Shown piece after piece: positions 18,562 through 26,670 of a stretch of 64,000 bases of DNA (the stretch's first letter is position 1; the number at the start of each line of letters is the position of its first letter). The notes under the pieces were generated by a model. The model was not told where the DNA came from. It saw only the letters and a program-made list of their open reading frames with translations, and made no database searches. The stretch comes from RYN-124 sp033851845 (GTDB taxonomy: Bacteria; Actinomycetota; Actinomycetes; Mycobacteriales; SCTD01): contig JAWWOH010000112.1 in NCBI GenBank assembly GCA_033851845.1, positions 1 through 64,000 on the forward strand. Direction: 5' to 3'. Made by a program: the position numbers and the translations under genes.

Positions 18562-20139
18562 CTAGCGACGACGCGTCGTGCGGCGCTTCGCGGTACCGAA
18601 GATCGAACGACTGATCTCGCGGCCGGCAGCACTCGCGGCTGACCGGGCGAACGACTTGAAGACACTGGATGCGAGTACGCCGGCGATCGCGCCGCCGACG
18701 GCTGCTGCCTCACCGCGGTGACCGTCCTCGCGCGGCGCCTCCTGCTTCGGTGCCTCGTGCGGCTCGGGTGTCGCCGCGGGTGCGACCTTGGCGAGGAGCT
18801 TCTCGTACGCCGACTCGCGGTCGACCGGAGTGCCGTACTCCGCCTGCAGCGGGCTGGCCGCGACGATGGACTGCTGCTGGGCCGGATCGATCTGCGCCAT
18901 CAGCGAGGCGGGCGGTCGCATCCGCGTCCACACGACAGGAGTCGGCGCGCCCTTCTCCGACAGGATCGTCACCAGCGCCTCGCCGATGCCCATCGTCGTC
19001 AGCAGCTCGCCGAGGTCGTCGTACACGTCGCTCTTCGGGAACGTGCCGACCGTCGCCTTCAGCGCCTTTGCGTCGTCGGGCGTGAACGCGCGCAGCGCGT
19101 GCTGCACGCGGTTGCCCAGCTGCGCGAGCACGTCGGACGGCACGTCCTTCGGCGTCTGCGTGACGAAGAAGACGCCGACGCCCTTGGAGCGGATCAGCCG
19201 CACCGTCTGCGTGATGGCGTCGCGGAACGCCTTGCTCGCACCGTCGAAGAGCAGGTGCGCCTCGTCGAAGAAGAAGACCAGCTTCGGCTTGTCGACGTCG
19301 CCGACCTCGGGCAGGTCGTGGAACAGGTCAGCGAGCAGCCACATGAGGAACGTCGAGAACAGCTGCGGCTTGGCCTGCAGTCCCTGCAGCTCCATGATGG
19401 AGAGCAGGCCCTTGCCGTCAGACGTCGTACGCATCAGGTCGTGGGTGTCGAACTCCGGCTCGCCGAAGAAGACGTCGCCGCCGTTGTCCTCGAGACCGAT
19501 GAGCTCGCGCAGGATCACGCCCGCGGTGGCGGCCGACAGGCCGCCGAGCTCCTTGAGGTCGTCCTTGCCCTCGTCGCTGGTGAGGTGGCTGATGACGGCA
19601 CGCAGGTCCTTGAGGTCGAGCAGCGGCAGCCCGGCCTTGTCGGCGAAGTGGAAGACCAGACCGAGGCTGCTCTCCTGCGTCTCGTTGAGGCCGAGGACCT
19701 TGCTGAGCAGGATCGGTCCGAACGACGTCATGGTCGCGCGGACCGGTACGCCGGTGCCGCCCTGGCCGCCGAGGTTGAGGAACTCGGCCGGGAAACCGCG
19801 CGCCTTCCAGTCCGTCGCGGTGTCCTTCGCGCGCTGGGTGATGCGATCGTTCTCCTGGCCGGGCGCGGCCATGCCGCTGACGTCGCCCTTGATGTCGGCG
19901 AGGAAGACGGGTACGCCGGCGTCGGAGAGCTGCTCAGCGATCAGCTGCAAGGTCTTCGTCTTGCCCGTGCCGGTCGCGCCGGCGACGAGGCCGTGCCGGT
20001 TGAGCATCGACAGCGGCATCCGAATCCTGGCCTCGGGATGGGCCGTGCCGTCGAGCACGAGCGCGCCGAGCTCGAGCGCCGGCCCCTCGAAGGCATAGGC
20101 CTTGCCGAGATCTGCCGCGGTGTCGTCCGCCTTGGTCAT
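18562..20139 (-). CDS. HerA-like helicase / DUF853 P-loop ATPase
   Basis: 525 residues of the YjgR/DUF853 type, related to the HerA-FtsK superfamily; putative DNA-pumping ATPase. Seen: Walker A GATGTGKT (about 54-61), DIKGDVSGM, Walker B KLVFFFDEAHLLFD, and VFFVTQTPKDVPSDVLAQLGNRVQHALRAFTP typical of HerA. The C-terminal about 90 residues are Ala/Arg-rich with a basic end (KRRTTRRR) that may bind DNA. No NurA partner adjoins. Divergent from orn with back-to-back -10 boxes. Confidence 0.9.
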   Translation of the reverse strand: MTKADDTAADLGKAYAFEGPALELGALVLDGTAHPEARIRMPLSMLNRHGLVAGATGTGKTKTLQLIAEQLSDAGVPVFLADIKGDVSGMAAPGQENDRITQRAKDTATDWKARGFPAEFLNLGGQGGTGVPVRATMTSFGPILLSKVLGLNETQESSLGLVFHFADKAGLPLLDLKDLRAVISHLTSDEGKDDLKELGGLSAATAGVILRELIGLEDNGGDVFFGEPEFDTHDLMRTTSDGKGLLSIMELQGLQAKPQLFSTFLMWLLADLFHDLPEVGDVDKPKLVFFFDEAHLLFDGASKAFRDAITQTVRLIRSKGVGVFFVTQTPKDVPSDVLAQLGNRVQHALRAFTPDDAKALKATVGTFPKSDVYDDLGELLTTMGIGEALVTILSEKGAPTPVVWTRMRPPASLMAQIDPAQQQSIVAASPLQAEYGTPVDRESAYEKLLAKVAPAATPEPHEAPKQEAPREDGHRGEAAAVGGAIAGVLASSVFKSFARSAASAAGREISRSIFGTAKRRTTRRR

Positions 20140-20169
20140 GGGCTTCCTTCCGTCGTACGGCGTGGTCGG

Positions 20170-20196
20170 ACCCTAACCGGAGGTACGCCGTAGGGT
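20170..20196. promoter_or_regulatory. Divergent promoter pair between herA-like gene and orn
   Basis: TAGGGT occurs on the minus strand at 20175-20170 (for the HerA-like gene, which also has a GGAAGG ribosome-binding site) and on the plus strand at 20191-20196, 7 nt before the orn GTG at 20204. The plus copy implies leaderless orn mRNA. Confidence 0.5.
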
Positions 20197-20203
20197 GACC
20201 GAC

Positions 20204-20854
20204 GTGAGCGACCGACTGGTGTGGATCGACTGCGAGATGACCGGGCTCGAGCTCGGGTCCGACCTGCTGATCGAGGTTGCCGCGCTGGTGACCGACGGGG
20301 AGCTCAACACGCTCGGCGAAGGCGTCGACGTGGTCATCGGCGCGACCCAGGACGAGATGGCTCGGATGCCTGACGTCGTGCGCGAGATGCACGCGTCCTC
20401 GGGCCTGACCGACGCCGTGACCGCGTCGACCGTGACGATGAAAGAGGCCGAGCAGCAGGTCCTCGCGTACATCAAGGAGTGGGTCCCGGAGCCGAAGAAG
20501 GCGCCGTTGTGCGGCAACTCCATCGCGACCGACCGCGGCTTCCTGACCCGCGACATGCCTGAGCTCGACGAGTGGCTGCACTACCGGATGGTCGACGTGT
20601 CCTCGATCAAGGAGCTGGCCCGCCGTTGGTACCCGCGGGCCTACTACGGCTCGCCGAAGAAGGGCGGCGGTCACCGTGCGCTTGCCGACATCAAGGAGTC
20701 GGTGCTCGAGCTGCGCTACTACCGCGAGGCCATCTTCGTGCCGGCCCCGGGCCCGACAACCGACCAGGCGAATGCGATCGCTGAGCGGCTCCTCGGCGGC
20801 GATCCCGACGCCGCCTCGCCGCTACCCGCTTCGTCGGAGCAGGTAGCGGACTAG
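20204..20854 (+). CDS. orn: Oligoribonuclease
   Basis: 216 residues, DEDDh 3'-5' exoribonuclease that degrades 2-5 nt RNAs including pGpG. Motifs: WIDCEMTGLE (Asp/Glu of ExoI), CGNSIATDRGFLTRDMPEL (ExoII), and GGGHRALADIKES (ExoIII with His and Asp). The GTG at 20204 is chosen over the in-frame GTG at 20195 because SDRLVWIDCEMTGL is the canonical N-terminus and the -10 box would overlap the earlier codon. Its TAG shares CTAG with the convergent zinc-ribbon gene. Confidence 0.95.
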   Translation: MSDRLVWIDCEMTGLELGSDLLIEVAALVTDGELNTLGEGVDVVIGATQDEMARMPDVVREMHASSGLTDAVTASTVTMKEAEQQVLAYIKEWVPEPKKAPLCGNSIATDRGFLTRDMPELDEWLHYRMVDVSSIKELARRWYPRAYYGSPKKGGGHRALADIKESVLELRYYREAIFVPAPGPTTDQANAIAERLLGGDPDAASPLPASSEQVAD

Positions 20855-21087
20855 CCGGCCTTGCTGCTCCGGGTCCGGCTCGCGACCGGCATGACGACGA
20901 ACTCGGGGTCGTTCGCGGTGATCTTCAGGACCTCCTGCATCGTGACCGAGGCCCCGTCGGCGTACCAGCTCCGCGTCTCGCACTTGGGACACGAGCTCAT
21001 CGTCAGGACCTGACCGTTCTTGGCGGTCATCTGAAGCTCGATGGGGCGTTCGCGGCCGCAGACGATGCAGGCGGCGGGGGTCGGCAT
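20851..21087 (-). CDS. Small zinc-ribbon protein
   Basis: 78 residues. Two Cys pairs, CIVCGRE near the N-terminus and CPKC in the middle (spaced about 25 residues), suggest a single zinc ribbon; a beta-rich IELQMTAKNGQVLTM lies between. The C-terminus is helical (TMQEVLKITAND) then basic. Similar small actinobacterial proteins exist without assigned function. ATG at 21087 chosen as the upstream extension is low-quality coding. Convergent with orn. Confidence 0.7.
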   Translation of the reverse strand: MPTPAACIVCGRERPIELQMTAKNGQVLTMSSCPKCETRSWYADGASVTMQEVLKITANDPEFVVMPVASRTRSSKAG

Positions 21088-21202
21088 CGGTGCCTCCAGG
21101 GCGCAGGGGCCGCCGCGGGCGGGCAGGTGTGCGCACAAGATCACATGCCCGCTGCGCGGCACCTCACTCCTCCCCATCCCGGTATGCTTTCCGGCGCACC
21201 AT

Positions 21203-21279
21203 GGTGGGTGTAGCTCAGCTGGTAGAGCACCGGGTTGTGATCCCGGTTGTCGCGGGTTCGAGCCCCGTCACTCACCCCA
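21203..21279 (+). tRNA. tRNA-His (anticodon GTG)
   Basis: Acceptor GTGGGTG/CACTCAC with an extra G at position -1 (21203) opposite C73, the histidine identity element; D-arm GCTC/GAGC; anticodon stem CCGGG/CCCGG with GTG at 21237-21239; T-arm GCGGG/CCCGT with loop TTCGAGC. CCA appears encoded at 21277-21279. A TATGCT -10 box is at 21183-21188. Confidence 0.95.
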
Positions 21280-21292
21280 ACAACGCCGCAGG

Positions 21293-21787
21293 TCAGCAGC
21301 GTTTTCTGCGGCTGAAACGCCCTTCACTGGGTGGTCTGGGTGAGGAAGTCCCGTTTCCGAGAGCTGCGACTGCAACGCCGGGATCCGCGGACGGCGGGAT
21401 GACGAGTAGGACGAGCGGCGACGCCGAGTCGGGCGACGTGAGATGAAGGACCCGTGGGCTGAGCATCCGGTAGCCCCCCAACCGAACGACCGCCCCGTTG
21501 ACGACCGGCTTGCGCGCGGCCGGCTGCCAGGCGTCCAGGTTGTAGGTCACCCGATGGACGGCGTGACCTGCGGAGCGCGTCGCTGCCAGCAGCGGCGCCA
21601 GCTCTGCGACGAGGTCGAGCGAACGCGGCCACCAGACGCCATCAGCGGTTTCCGTGCCGGGGACCGGCGCCGGCGGCTGAAGCCGGAGGCGCGCTGCGGC
21701 GACGCGGTCGGCTGATCCTCTGACGACCGAGGTGTCTTCCCGGTGAAACAGTCGCTGTGCTCGGGCGAGCTGGACCGGCGCGGTCAT
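21293..21787 (-). CDS. DUF5994 family protein
   Basis: 164 residues resembling the actinobacterial DUF5994 family: RLRLQPPAPVPGTETADGVWWPRS, a helix ELAPLLAATRSAG, VHRVTYNLDAWQPA, VRLGGYRML and a hydrophobic strand VLLVIPPSAD. Function unknown; no signal peptide. ATG at 21787 overlaps the cupin stop by ATGA, so the two are co-translated. The 3' end stops 14 bp short of tRNA-His on the other strand. Confidence 0.75.
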   Translation of the reverse strand: MTAPVQLARAQRLFHREDTSVVRGSADRVAAARLRLQPPAPVPGTETADGVWWPRSLDLVAELAPLLAATRSAGHAVHRVTYNLDAWQPAARKPVVNGAVVRLGGYRMLSPRVLHLTSPDSASPLVLLVIPPSADPGVAVAALGNGTSSPRPPSEGRFSRRKRC

Positions 21788-22185
21788 GACTGCACCGCCA
21801 GCAGATCGGCTTCGCGCGGCGGGTGCGGACGGTGCATCTGCAGCAGCGTGCAGCCTTGGGCGCCCACGTCCGTGGCTGCATGTGCCGCACCGGGTGGGAC
21901 GTGGGCGTACGAGCCCGCCGTCAGGCGCCTGCCGGCGAACGTGATCTCGCCCGCGTGGACCCAGACGTGATGGTGCGCCGCCAGATGCGGTTCGCCCGGC
22001 GTCGAGGAGCCCGGCGCGTAGCGGACCAGTGCCTGCGTGAAGCCGCCAAGGTTCCACAGCACCTTCTGCTCGACTCCCCCGCAGCCGGTGAGCGGAGTCC
22101 ACGGCATCGCTTCGATGTGCTCGGCGTCCAGGACCTGGAGGCCGTGCAGGGATTCGGATGGGCGGATGGTGGCGGCGCTGCTCAT
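21784..22185 (-). CDS. Cupin domain protein
   Basis: 133 residues, single small beta-barrel. Metal-binding cupin motif seen as HLAAHHHVWVHAGEITFAG (His cluster) and the second motif GSYAHVPPGAAHAA. Weak GC-rich upstream region; ATG at 22185. Followed by the DUF5994 gene with ATGA overlap. Could be a dioxygenase-type or ligand-sensing cupin; substrate unknown. Confidence 0.85.
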   Translation of the reverse strand: MSSAATIRPSESLHGLQVLDAEHIEAMPWTPLTGCGGVEQKVLWNLGGFTQALVRYAPGSSTPGEPHLAAHHHVWVHAGEITFAGRRLTAGSYAHVPPGAAHAATDVGAQGCTLLQMHRPHPPREADLLAVQS

Positions 22186-22290
22186 GGCGGACTTCCGGGT
22201 AGAGCAGGGCGTGCGCCCTGCAGTTCAACACTTCCAGCACCGCGGCCGCTCACGTAGAGGCGAAAGACCCGGCTCTTGAGCCGGACATGC

Positions 22291-22321
22291 GAGATGGCCC
22301 GCCTTTTCGGCGGGCCATCTC
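22291..22321 (-). terminator. Strong hairpin terminator downstream of membrane-protein gene
   Basis: A perfect 13-bp stem (22291-22303 with 22309-22321) and a 5-nt loop lies 18 bp beyond the stop of the gene at 22339-22863. It lacks a clear U-tract, as is common in actinobacteria. A second smaller palindrome (near 22269-22284) follows it. Confidence 0.7.
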
Positions 22322-22338
22322 CTTGGAGGCCGTCTTGA

Positions 22339-22863
22339 TCAGACGGACACCGTTTCCCGGGTCACCGCTGGCGCCGGGAAGAACAACGTCTGGCGGGCGC
22401 TGCGGGTCAGGAAGAACATGCAGCCTGCGAGCAGGCTGAATGCTGCGCCGGCTGCAATGCCGACCCAACCGACCATCCACCAGGCGAAGCTGCTGAACAG
22501 GGTGCCGCGGAGCAGCTGCCCGTCCAGTGCGGTGCGGCGAAGAGCGGCGAGCTTCGGGTCACCGGCAGGGTTGGCGGTCGTGGCACTGGCCCTCGATGCC
22601 GCCGAGACCTGTTCGTACGTCGTGAAGCCGGCTGGCTTGAGCGCGGCCTTGACGTGTCCGTCAATGATCTGCTGGAAGCGGTACGCATCGAGGCCGTTGG
22701 TGACCTGCTGCCCGGCGTACTGGCTCGGCGCTGCGAACGTGATGTTCTGTGCCTTCAGGCTGCTGTCAACCATCGAGATGGCGACAGACCCGCCGATGAT
22801 CCCGCCGACTCCGAAAAGGGCGAGAACAGCAATGGCGATGTAGGTAGCGATGTTGCGCTTCAT
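22339..22863 (-). CDS. Two-helix membrane protein, unknown function
   Basis: 174 residues. TM1 (about 6-30, IATYIAIAVLALFGVGGIIGG), an extracytoplasmic polar loop (about 35-120) with YAGQQVTNGLDAYRFQQIID, and TM2 (about 128-155, MVGWVGIAAGAAFSLLAG), then a short cytoplasmic tail. ATG at 22863; an upstream in-frame extension is unlikely. Divergent from the decayed CoA-binding gene, with a DosR-box-like dyad between. No family recognised. Confidence 0.7.
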   Translation of the reverse strand: MKRNIATYIAIAVLALFGVGGIIGGSVAISMVDSSLKAQNITFAAPSQYAGQQVTNGLDAYRFQQIIDGHVKAALKPAGFTTYEQVSAASRASATTANPAGDPKLAALRRTALDGQLLRGTLFSSFAWWMVGWVGIAAGAAFSLLAGCMFFLTRSARQTLFFPAPAVTRETVSV

Positions 22864-22935
22864 GATGCGTCCTCTTGTCGGTCTGACTGACCTCCGTCGT
22901 GCACCCTTGACGCTAGGCAGATTCGCCGTTCGCTT

Positions 22936-22955
22936 CGAGGGCCGAAGGTCCCGAC
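22936..22955. promoter_or_regulatory. DosR/DevR-box-like inverted repeat
   Basis: GGGCCGAAGGTCCC (22939-22952) has the GGG..C....GTCCC layout of the 20-bp DosR consensus and matches about 13 of 20 positions by eye. It lies in the 194-bp divergent region between the membrane-protein gene and the CoA-binding pseudogene. Confidence 0.35.
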
Positions 22956-23057
22956 CACGCTGGCATTGGTCACCGCGACAGTCCTGCACGCAGGTCCTTC
23001 GCCCCTGGTGACGTCACCGGCGGCGACAGCATGATGCGGTCTTCGACAGGAGTCGTC

Positions 23058-23397
23058 ATGAAGATCAAGCAGGCAGCATCCGCTTTCCTCAGTCACCAAC
23101 GGATCGCCGTGACCGGCGTCTCCCGGTCACCCAAGACGCACGGCGCCAACGTCGTCTATCGACGTCTCAGGGCAAGCGGGTACGACGTCGGGCAGCGTGT
23201 CACCCGCCGCCGCGAGCTATGGCCGTGCACACGGGATCTCCGTTATCGACGGCGGTTGCCCGCTCATGTTTGGTCCGACATCCGACCGCGGCCACAAGGT
23301 CATGCGAGTCGTGCTCACAGCAACTGGCAACGTGCCTCGCGAGGTGCAGTGCGCCGAGCAGGCTTTCGAGGGTCGGCGCGGCGTGAAGGCTCGCTAG
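23058..23397 (+). pseudogene. CoA-binding (YccU-like) protein, internally deleted and frameshifted
   Basis: The first half in one frame reads FLSHQRIAVTGVSRSPKTHG, then NVVYRRLRASGYDV, the N-terminal half of a CoA-binding Rossmann protein. From about 23197 the next frame continues with AAASYGRAHGISVIDGGCPL, then MFGPTSDRGHKVMR, its C-terminal half. Roughly 50 central residues (the Asn-Pro-Asn to Met-His segment of the family) are missing and the frames do not match, so the gene is broken. A ribosome-binding site AGGAG before the ATG at 23058 is still intact. Could also be a sequencing or assembly deletion. Confidence 0.8.
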
Positions 23398-23627
23398 TCG
23401 AGGTCGGCTTCCGTCCCACCGGCTGAGTCGAGGTCGACTCCCATCTCGGACGCCTCCAGGCCGTCGATGCTGTAGGTGTCATGGATGCCGGCCTCGTCGC
23501 CGGCCTCTGCTTCCGTGTCGTGCAACGCGGCAACCGGATCCTGCTCGGTGGCCGCGCCTTCCTGTGCGAACAGGCGACCTCCCCCGCTGTCGTCGGCACC
23601 AATGTCCTGAGCTCCGATACGCACCAC
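23394..23627 (-). CDS. Small acidic protein (possibly DUF5709-like)
   Basis: 77 residues, strongly acidic, rich in Asp/Glu/Gly/Ala, no hydrophobic segment (GADDSGGGRLFAQEGAATEQ near the start). Composition and the GRL...DEGA-like stretch recall DUF5709 proteins, but the match is weak. It starts at a GTG 27 bp after the alpha-glucosidase stop and runs the same way. Its end overlaps the pseudogene 3' end by 4 bp. Confidence 0.4.
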   Translation of the reverse strand: MVRIGAQDIGADDSGGGRLFAQEGAATEQDPVAALHDTEAEAGDEAGIHDTYSIDGLEASEMGVDLDSAGGTEADLD

Positions 23628-23653
23628 GATGGGGAGTCCTTCCCGGGTCAGAG

Positions 23654-25264
23654 TTACGACCGTACGCCGACCCGCTGTATGACCCGGCTCTCCCAGGCTC
23701 GCAGCCGTGGAGCCGGTCCCGGCAGGTTGCCGAGGAGCAGCTCACCGTCGTTCCAGCCGTCCAGGTCGGGCGTGACCTCATCCGACGTAAAGTTGGCGAT
23801 CACGAGCAGCTCGACGTCGTCGAACCGGCGGGTGAAGGCCCAGATCCGCTCGTCGTCGGGCAGTAGAAGCGAGAAGTCGCCGTGCACGACAGCTGGCACG
23901 TCGTGCCGGAGCCGGATGAGGCGCCGGTAGTGGGCGAGCACCGACAGCGGGTCGAGCAGCTGCGCTGCGACATTGACCGTGTTGACGTCAGGTCCCATGC
24001 CGATCCAGGGCGTCCCAGTGGTGAATCCCGCCGTCGCTGTGCCGTCCCATCGCATCGGTGTCCGTGCGTTGTCCCTGCTGATGCGCTGCAGCGCGCGTAA
24101 CGCGTCCTCGGGCGAGAGCCCCGCAGCGACGGCCTCTGCGTAGCAGTTCAGCGACTCGAGGTCTCGGTACTCAGCCAGTGACGAGAACCGGGCATTGGCC
24201 ATGCCGATCTCCTCGCCCTGGTAGACGAACGGGGTGCCGCGGTGCAGGTGGAGGACCGTGGCCAGCGTGGTCGCGGATGCGACCCGGTGGACGCCGTCGT
24301 CCCCGAACCTCGACACCACCCGCGGCTGGTCGTGGTTGTCCCAGTACAGCGCGTTCCATCCGTCCGCAAGCCCGAGCTGCCACTTCTCGAACGACCGCTT
24401 CAACGCAGGCAAGGCGACAGGCCGCGACTCCCACTTCGACGGCCCGCGATCGAGCAACATCTGCTCGAACCCGAAGACCATGTCGAGCTCACCCCGCGCG
24501 GGACCGGCGAGGAGCAGCGCTTCCTCGACCGACGCCCCAGGCGTCTCACCGACCGTGACGAGGTCGCGGCCGATGAACACCTCGCGGTGCAGCTCCTGCA
24601 GGTAGTCGTGCAGGTGTGGACCGAACCCGAGCACGCCGCCTGGGTCGTGGAGGTCTTTGCTCACCATGCTGATGACGTCGAGCCGAAATCCGTCGACGCC
24701 GCGATCGAGCCACCACTGCAGCATCTCGGTGACCGCCCGGCGTACTTCGGCCTCGTTCCAGTTCAGATCCGGCTGCTCCGGGGCGAACGTGTGCAGGTAG
24801 TGCTCCCCCGTCGCGGCGTCTCGACGCCACGCGGCACCGCCGAAGAGCGACGTCCACGCGTTGGCGGGTTGCTCGCGCCAGTAGTACCAAGAGCGCTTCG
24901 GGCTGTCGCGCCTCGCGCGGGATTCCAGGAACCATGGGTGCTGGTCGGAGGTGTGGTTGACCACGACGTCGATCAGCAGCCGGAGCCCCCGCGCGTGCAG
25001 ACCGGCCACCAGCTCGTCGAAGTCCGCAAGCGAGCCGAACACCGGGTCGACGTCCTGGTAGTCGCTGATGTCATAGCCGTTGTCGACCTGCGGCGACGGG
25101 AAGAACGGCGACAGCCAGACGGCGTCGACTCCGAGGTCGGACAGGTAGTCGAGCTTGTCGATCACGCCGCGCAGGTCACCGATGCCGTCGCCGTCTGAGT
25201 CGGCGAAGGAGCGTGGCCACACTTGGTAGATCACGGCTGATCGCCACCAGTGCGTCTGCGTCAT
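23654..25264 (-). CDS. aglA: GH13 alpha-glucosidase / oligo-1,6-glucosidase
   Basis: 536 residues, cytoplasmic. Hydrolyses alpha-glucosidic bonds of malto-/isomalto-oligosaccharides, sucrose or trehalose; exact specificity not decidable. GH13 regions: DVVVNHTSD, GFRLDVI (nucleophile Asp196), TVGETPG (acid/base Glu240), NHDQPRVVSRF; GIGDLRG near residue 30 and DISDY at 66-70 are typical of subfamily 31/23 enzymes. ATG at 25264 chosen because WWRSAVIYQVWPRSF is the canonical start. Divergent from the GT4 operon. Counterpart of aglA (Rv2471), which follows glbO in M. tuberculosis. Confidence 0.92.
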   Translation of the reverse strand: MTQTHWWRSAVIYQVWPRSFADSDGDGIGDLRGVIDKLDYLSDLGVDAVWLSPFFPSPQVDNGYDISDYQDVDPVFGSLADFDELVAGLHARGLRLLIDVVVNHTSDQHPWFLESRARRDSPKRSWYYWREQPANAWTSLFGGAAWRRDAATGEHYLHTFAPEQPDLNWNEAEVRRAVTEMLQWWLDRGVDGFRLDVISMVSKDLHDPGGVLGFGPHLHDYLQELHREVFIGRDLVTVGETPGASVEEALLLAGPARGELDMVFGFEQMLLDRGPSKWESRPVALPALKRSFEKWQLGLADGWNALYWDNHDQPRVVSRFGDDGVHRVASATTLATVLHLHRGTPFVYQGEEIGMANARFSSLAEYRDLESLNCYAEAVAAGLSPEDALRALQRISRDNARTPMRWDGTATAGFTTGTPWIGMGPDVNTVNVAAQLLDPLSVLAHYRRLIRLRHDVPAVVHGDFSLLLPDDERIWAFTRRFDDVELLVIANFTSDEVTPDLDGWNDGELLLGNLPGPAPRLRAWESRVIQRVGVRS

Positions 25265-25340
25265 GAGCGCGCGAGCAAGATCGAGAGGAGCACACCGGAT
25301 TCGACCACGGCGTGTCGTCGCACAAACGGTGTAATCTGAG

Positions 25341-25355
25341 GTTGGTCGAGCCAAC
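25341..25355. promoter_or_regulatory. Inverted repeat in divergent aglA/GT4 region
   Basis: GTTGG-TCGAG-CCAAC is a perfect 5-5-5 dyad in the 236-bp region between the divergent alpha-glucosidase and glycosyltransferase genes. The rest of that region holds no gene I can support. Candidate operator for a sugar-responsive regulator; none is adjacent. Confidence 0.3.
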
Positions 25356-25500
25356 GGTCCACGCATGATCCCCCGACGCTCCGCGGTCCCTGACCCGCGA
25401 GTTGCTGGTGGACCGGCGCAGCTCTGCACAGAGCCGACGACCAGGTCCCGCAACGCGTGGGGCGCCAGGACGATCCCCCGGAGAGCCGGTGGAGCGCCGA

Positions 25501-26670
25501 ATGCTGACCTACCCGACGAGTGACCGGACGGGACGTGGGCGCGCGGCGTCGACGTCCCTTGCCATCCTCAGCACCTACCCACCCACCCAGTGTGGCCTGG
25601 CGACGTTCACCGCGGCTCTTCACACAGAGCTCGCGAAGATCTGCCGCGACGTCGGCGTGGTCCGCGTGGTCGACGCACCCGAGACACACGCCGGCGCGGA
25701 GGTCGTGGGACACCTCATCAACGGCTCGGCCGAAAGCGCGGCTGGCGCGGTGAAGCTGCTCAACGACTACGACGCCGTCATCGTTCAGCACGAGTACGGC
25801 ATCTTCGGCGGCCCCGACGGTGGCGACGTACTTGACCTCATCGACGCGCTTACCGTGCCTGTGATCGTCGTGCTGCACACAGTTCTGCTCGCGCCGACCG
25901 CCAGCCAGCGCCGCATCCTCGAACACCTGCTCGACGCCAGCGCGATCGTCGTCACGATGACCAAGACTGCACGTGACCGGCTCATGTCCACGTACGGCGC
26001 CGACCCGAGCCAGATCGTCGTCATCCCGCACGGCGCGATCAACCACGGGGCAACCCCGTCGACCCGACCGGCCAGCGCACGACCTCTGGTGCTGACCTGG
26101 GGACTGCTCGGACCCGGCAAGGGCATCGAGTGGGCGATCGACGCCATGGCCGGCCTGCGCGACTTGCAGCCTCGCTACCTCGTCATGGGCAAGACGCATC
26201 CGAAGGTGCTCGAACGGCACGGCGAGACCTATCGCACCGAGCTCCAGCACCGCATCGACGACAGCGGTGTCGCCGATCTCGTCGACCTCGATCCTAGCTA
26301 CCTCACCGTCGACGATCTGGCCAGACTGGTCGAGCGCGCCGACGTCGTCCTGCTGCCCTACGACTCGCGCGAGCAGGTGACCTCCGGGGTGCTCATCGAG
26401 GCCGTCGCAGCCGGACGACCGGTCGTGTCGACGGCGTTCCCACACGCCATCGAGCTCCTCGCCGATGGCACCGGACTCGTTGTCCCGCAAGCGGACTCGG
26501 GCGCCCTCGAGGCCGCACTCCGCAGGGTCCTCGAAGAGCCTGGGTTGGCCGGCGACATGGAAGAACGGGCTGCCCGCAAGGCGCCGGAGCTGTTCTGGAG
26601 TGCGGTTGCCGCCCGCTACCGCGGCATTGCGGCCCGCCTGGTGACGGCAGCGCTCGCCGACGCCTCGTGA
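25501..26670 (+). CDS. Glycosyltransferase family 4 protein
   Basis: 389 residues, GT-B fold. N-terminal domain LAILSTYPPTQCGLATFTAAL and VIVQHEYGIFGG; C-terminal nucleotide-sugar domain with LTWGLLGPGKGIEWAIDAM, DVVLLPYDSREQVTSGVLIEA and GRPVVSTAF (the EX7E region). No membrane helix. ATG at 25501 chosen because GGTGGAG precedes it; a GTG 12 nt upstream is possible. First gene of a three-gene operon joined by GTGA overlaps with an alpha/alpha-toroid protein and a GH130 enzyme. Confidence 0.85.
   Translation: MLTYPTSDRTGRGRAASTSLAILSTYPPTQCGLATFTAALHTELAKICRDVGVVRVVDAPETHAGAEVVGHLINGSAESAAGAVKLLNDYDAVIVQHEYGIFGGPDGGDVLDLIDALTVPVIVVLHTVLLAPTASQRRILEHLLDASAIVVTMTKTARDRLMSTYGADPSQIVVIPHGAINHGATPSTRPASARPLVLTWGLLGPGKGIEWAIDAMAGLRDLQPRYLVMGKTHPKVLERHGETYRTELQHRIDDSGVADLVDLDPSYLTVDDLARLVERADVVLLPYDSREQVTSGVLIEAVAAGRPVVSTAFPHAIELLADGTGLVVPQADSGALEAALRRVLEEPGLAGDMEERAARKAPELFWSAVAARYRGIAARLVTAALADAS

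Noticed and set aside
22186..22290. Possible small RNA or tRNA remnant before the cupin gene
   Set aside because: Several small palindromes are present but no cloverleaf or recognisable RNA could be drawn.
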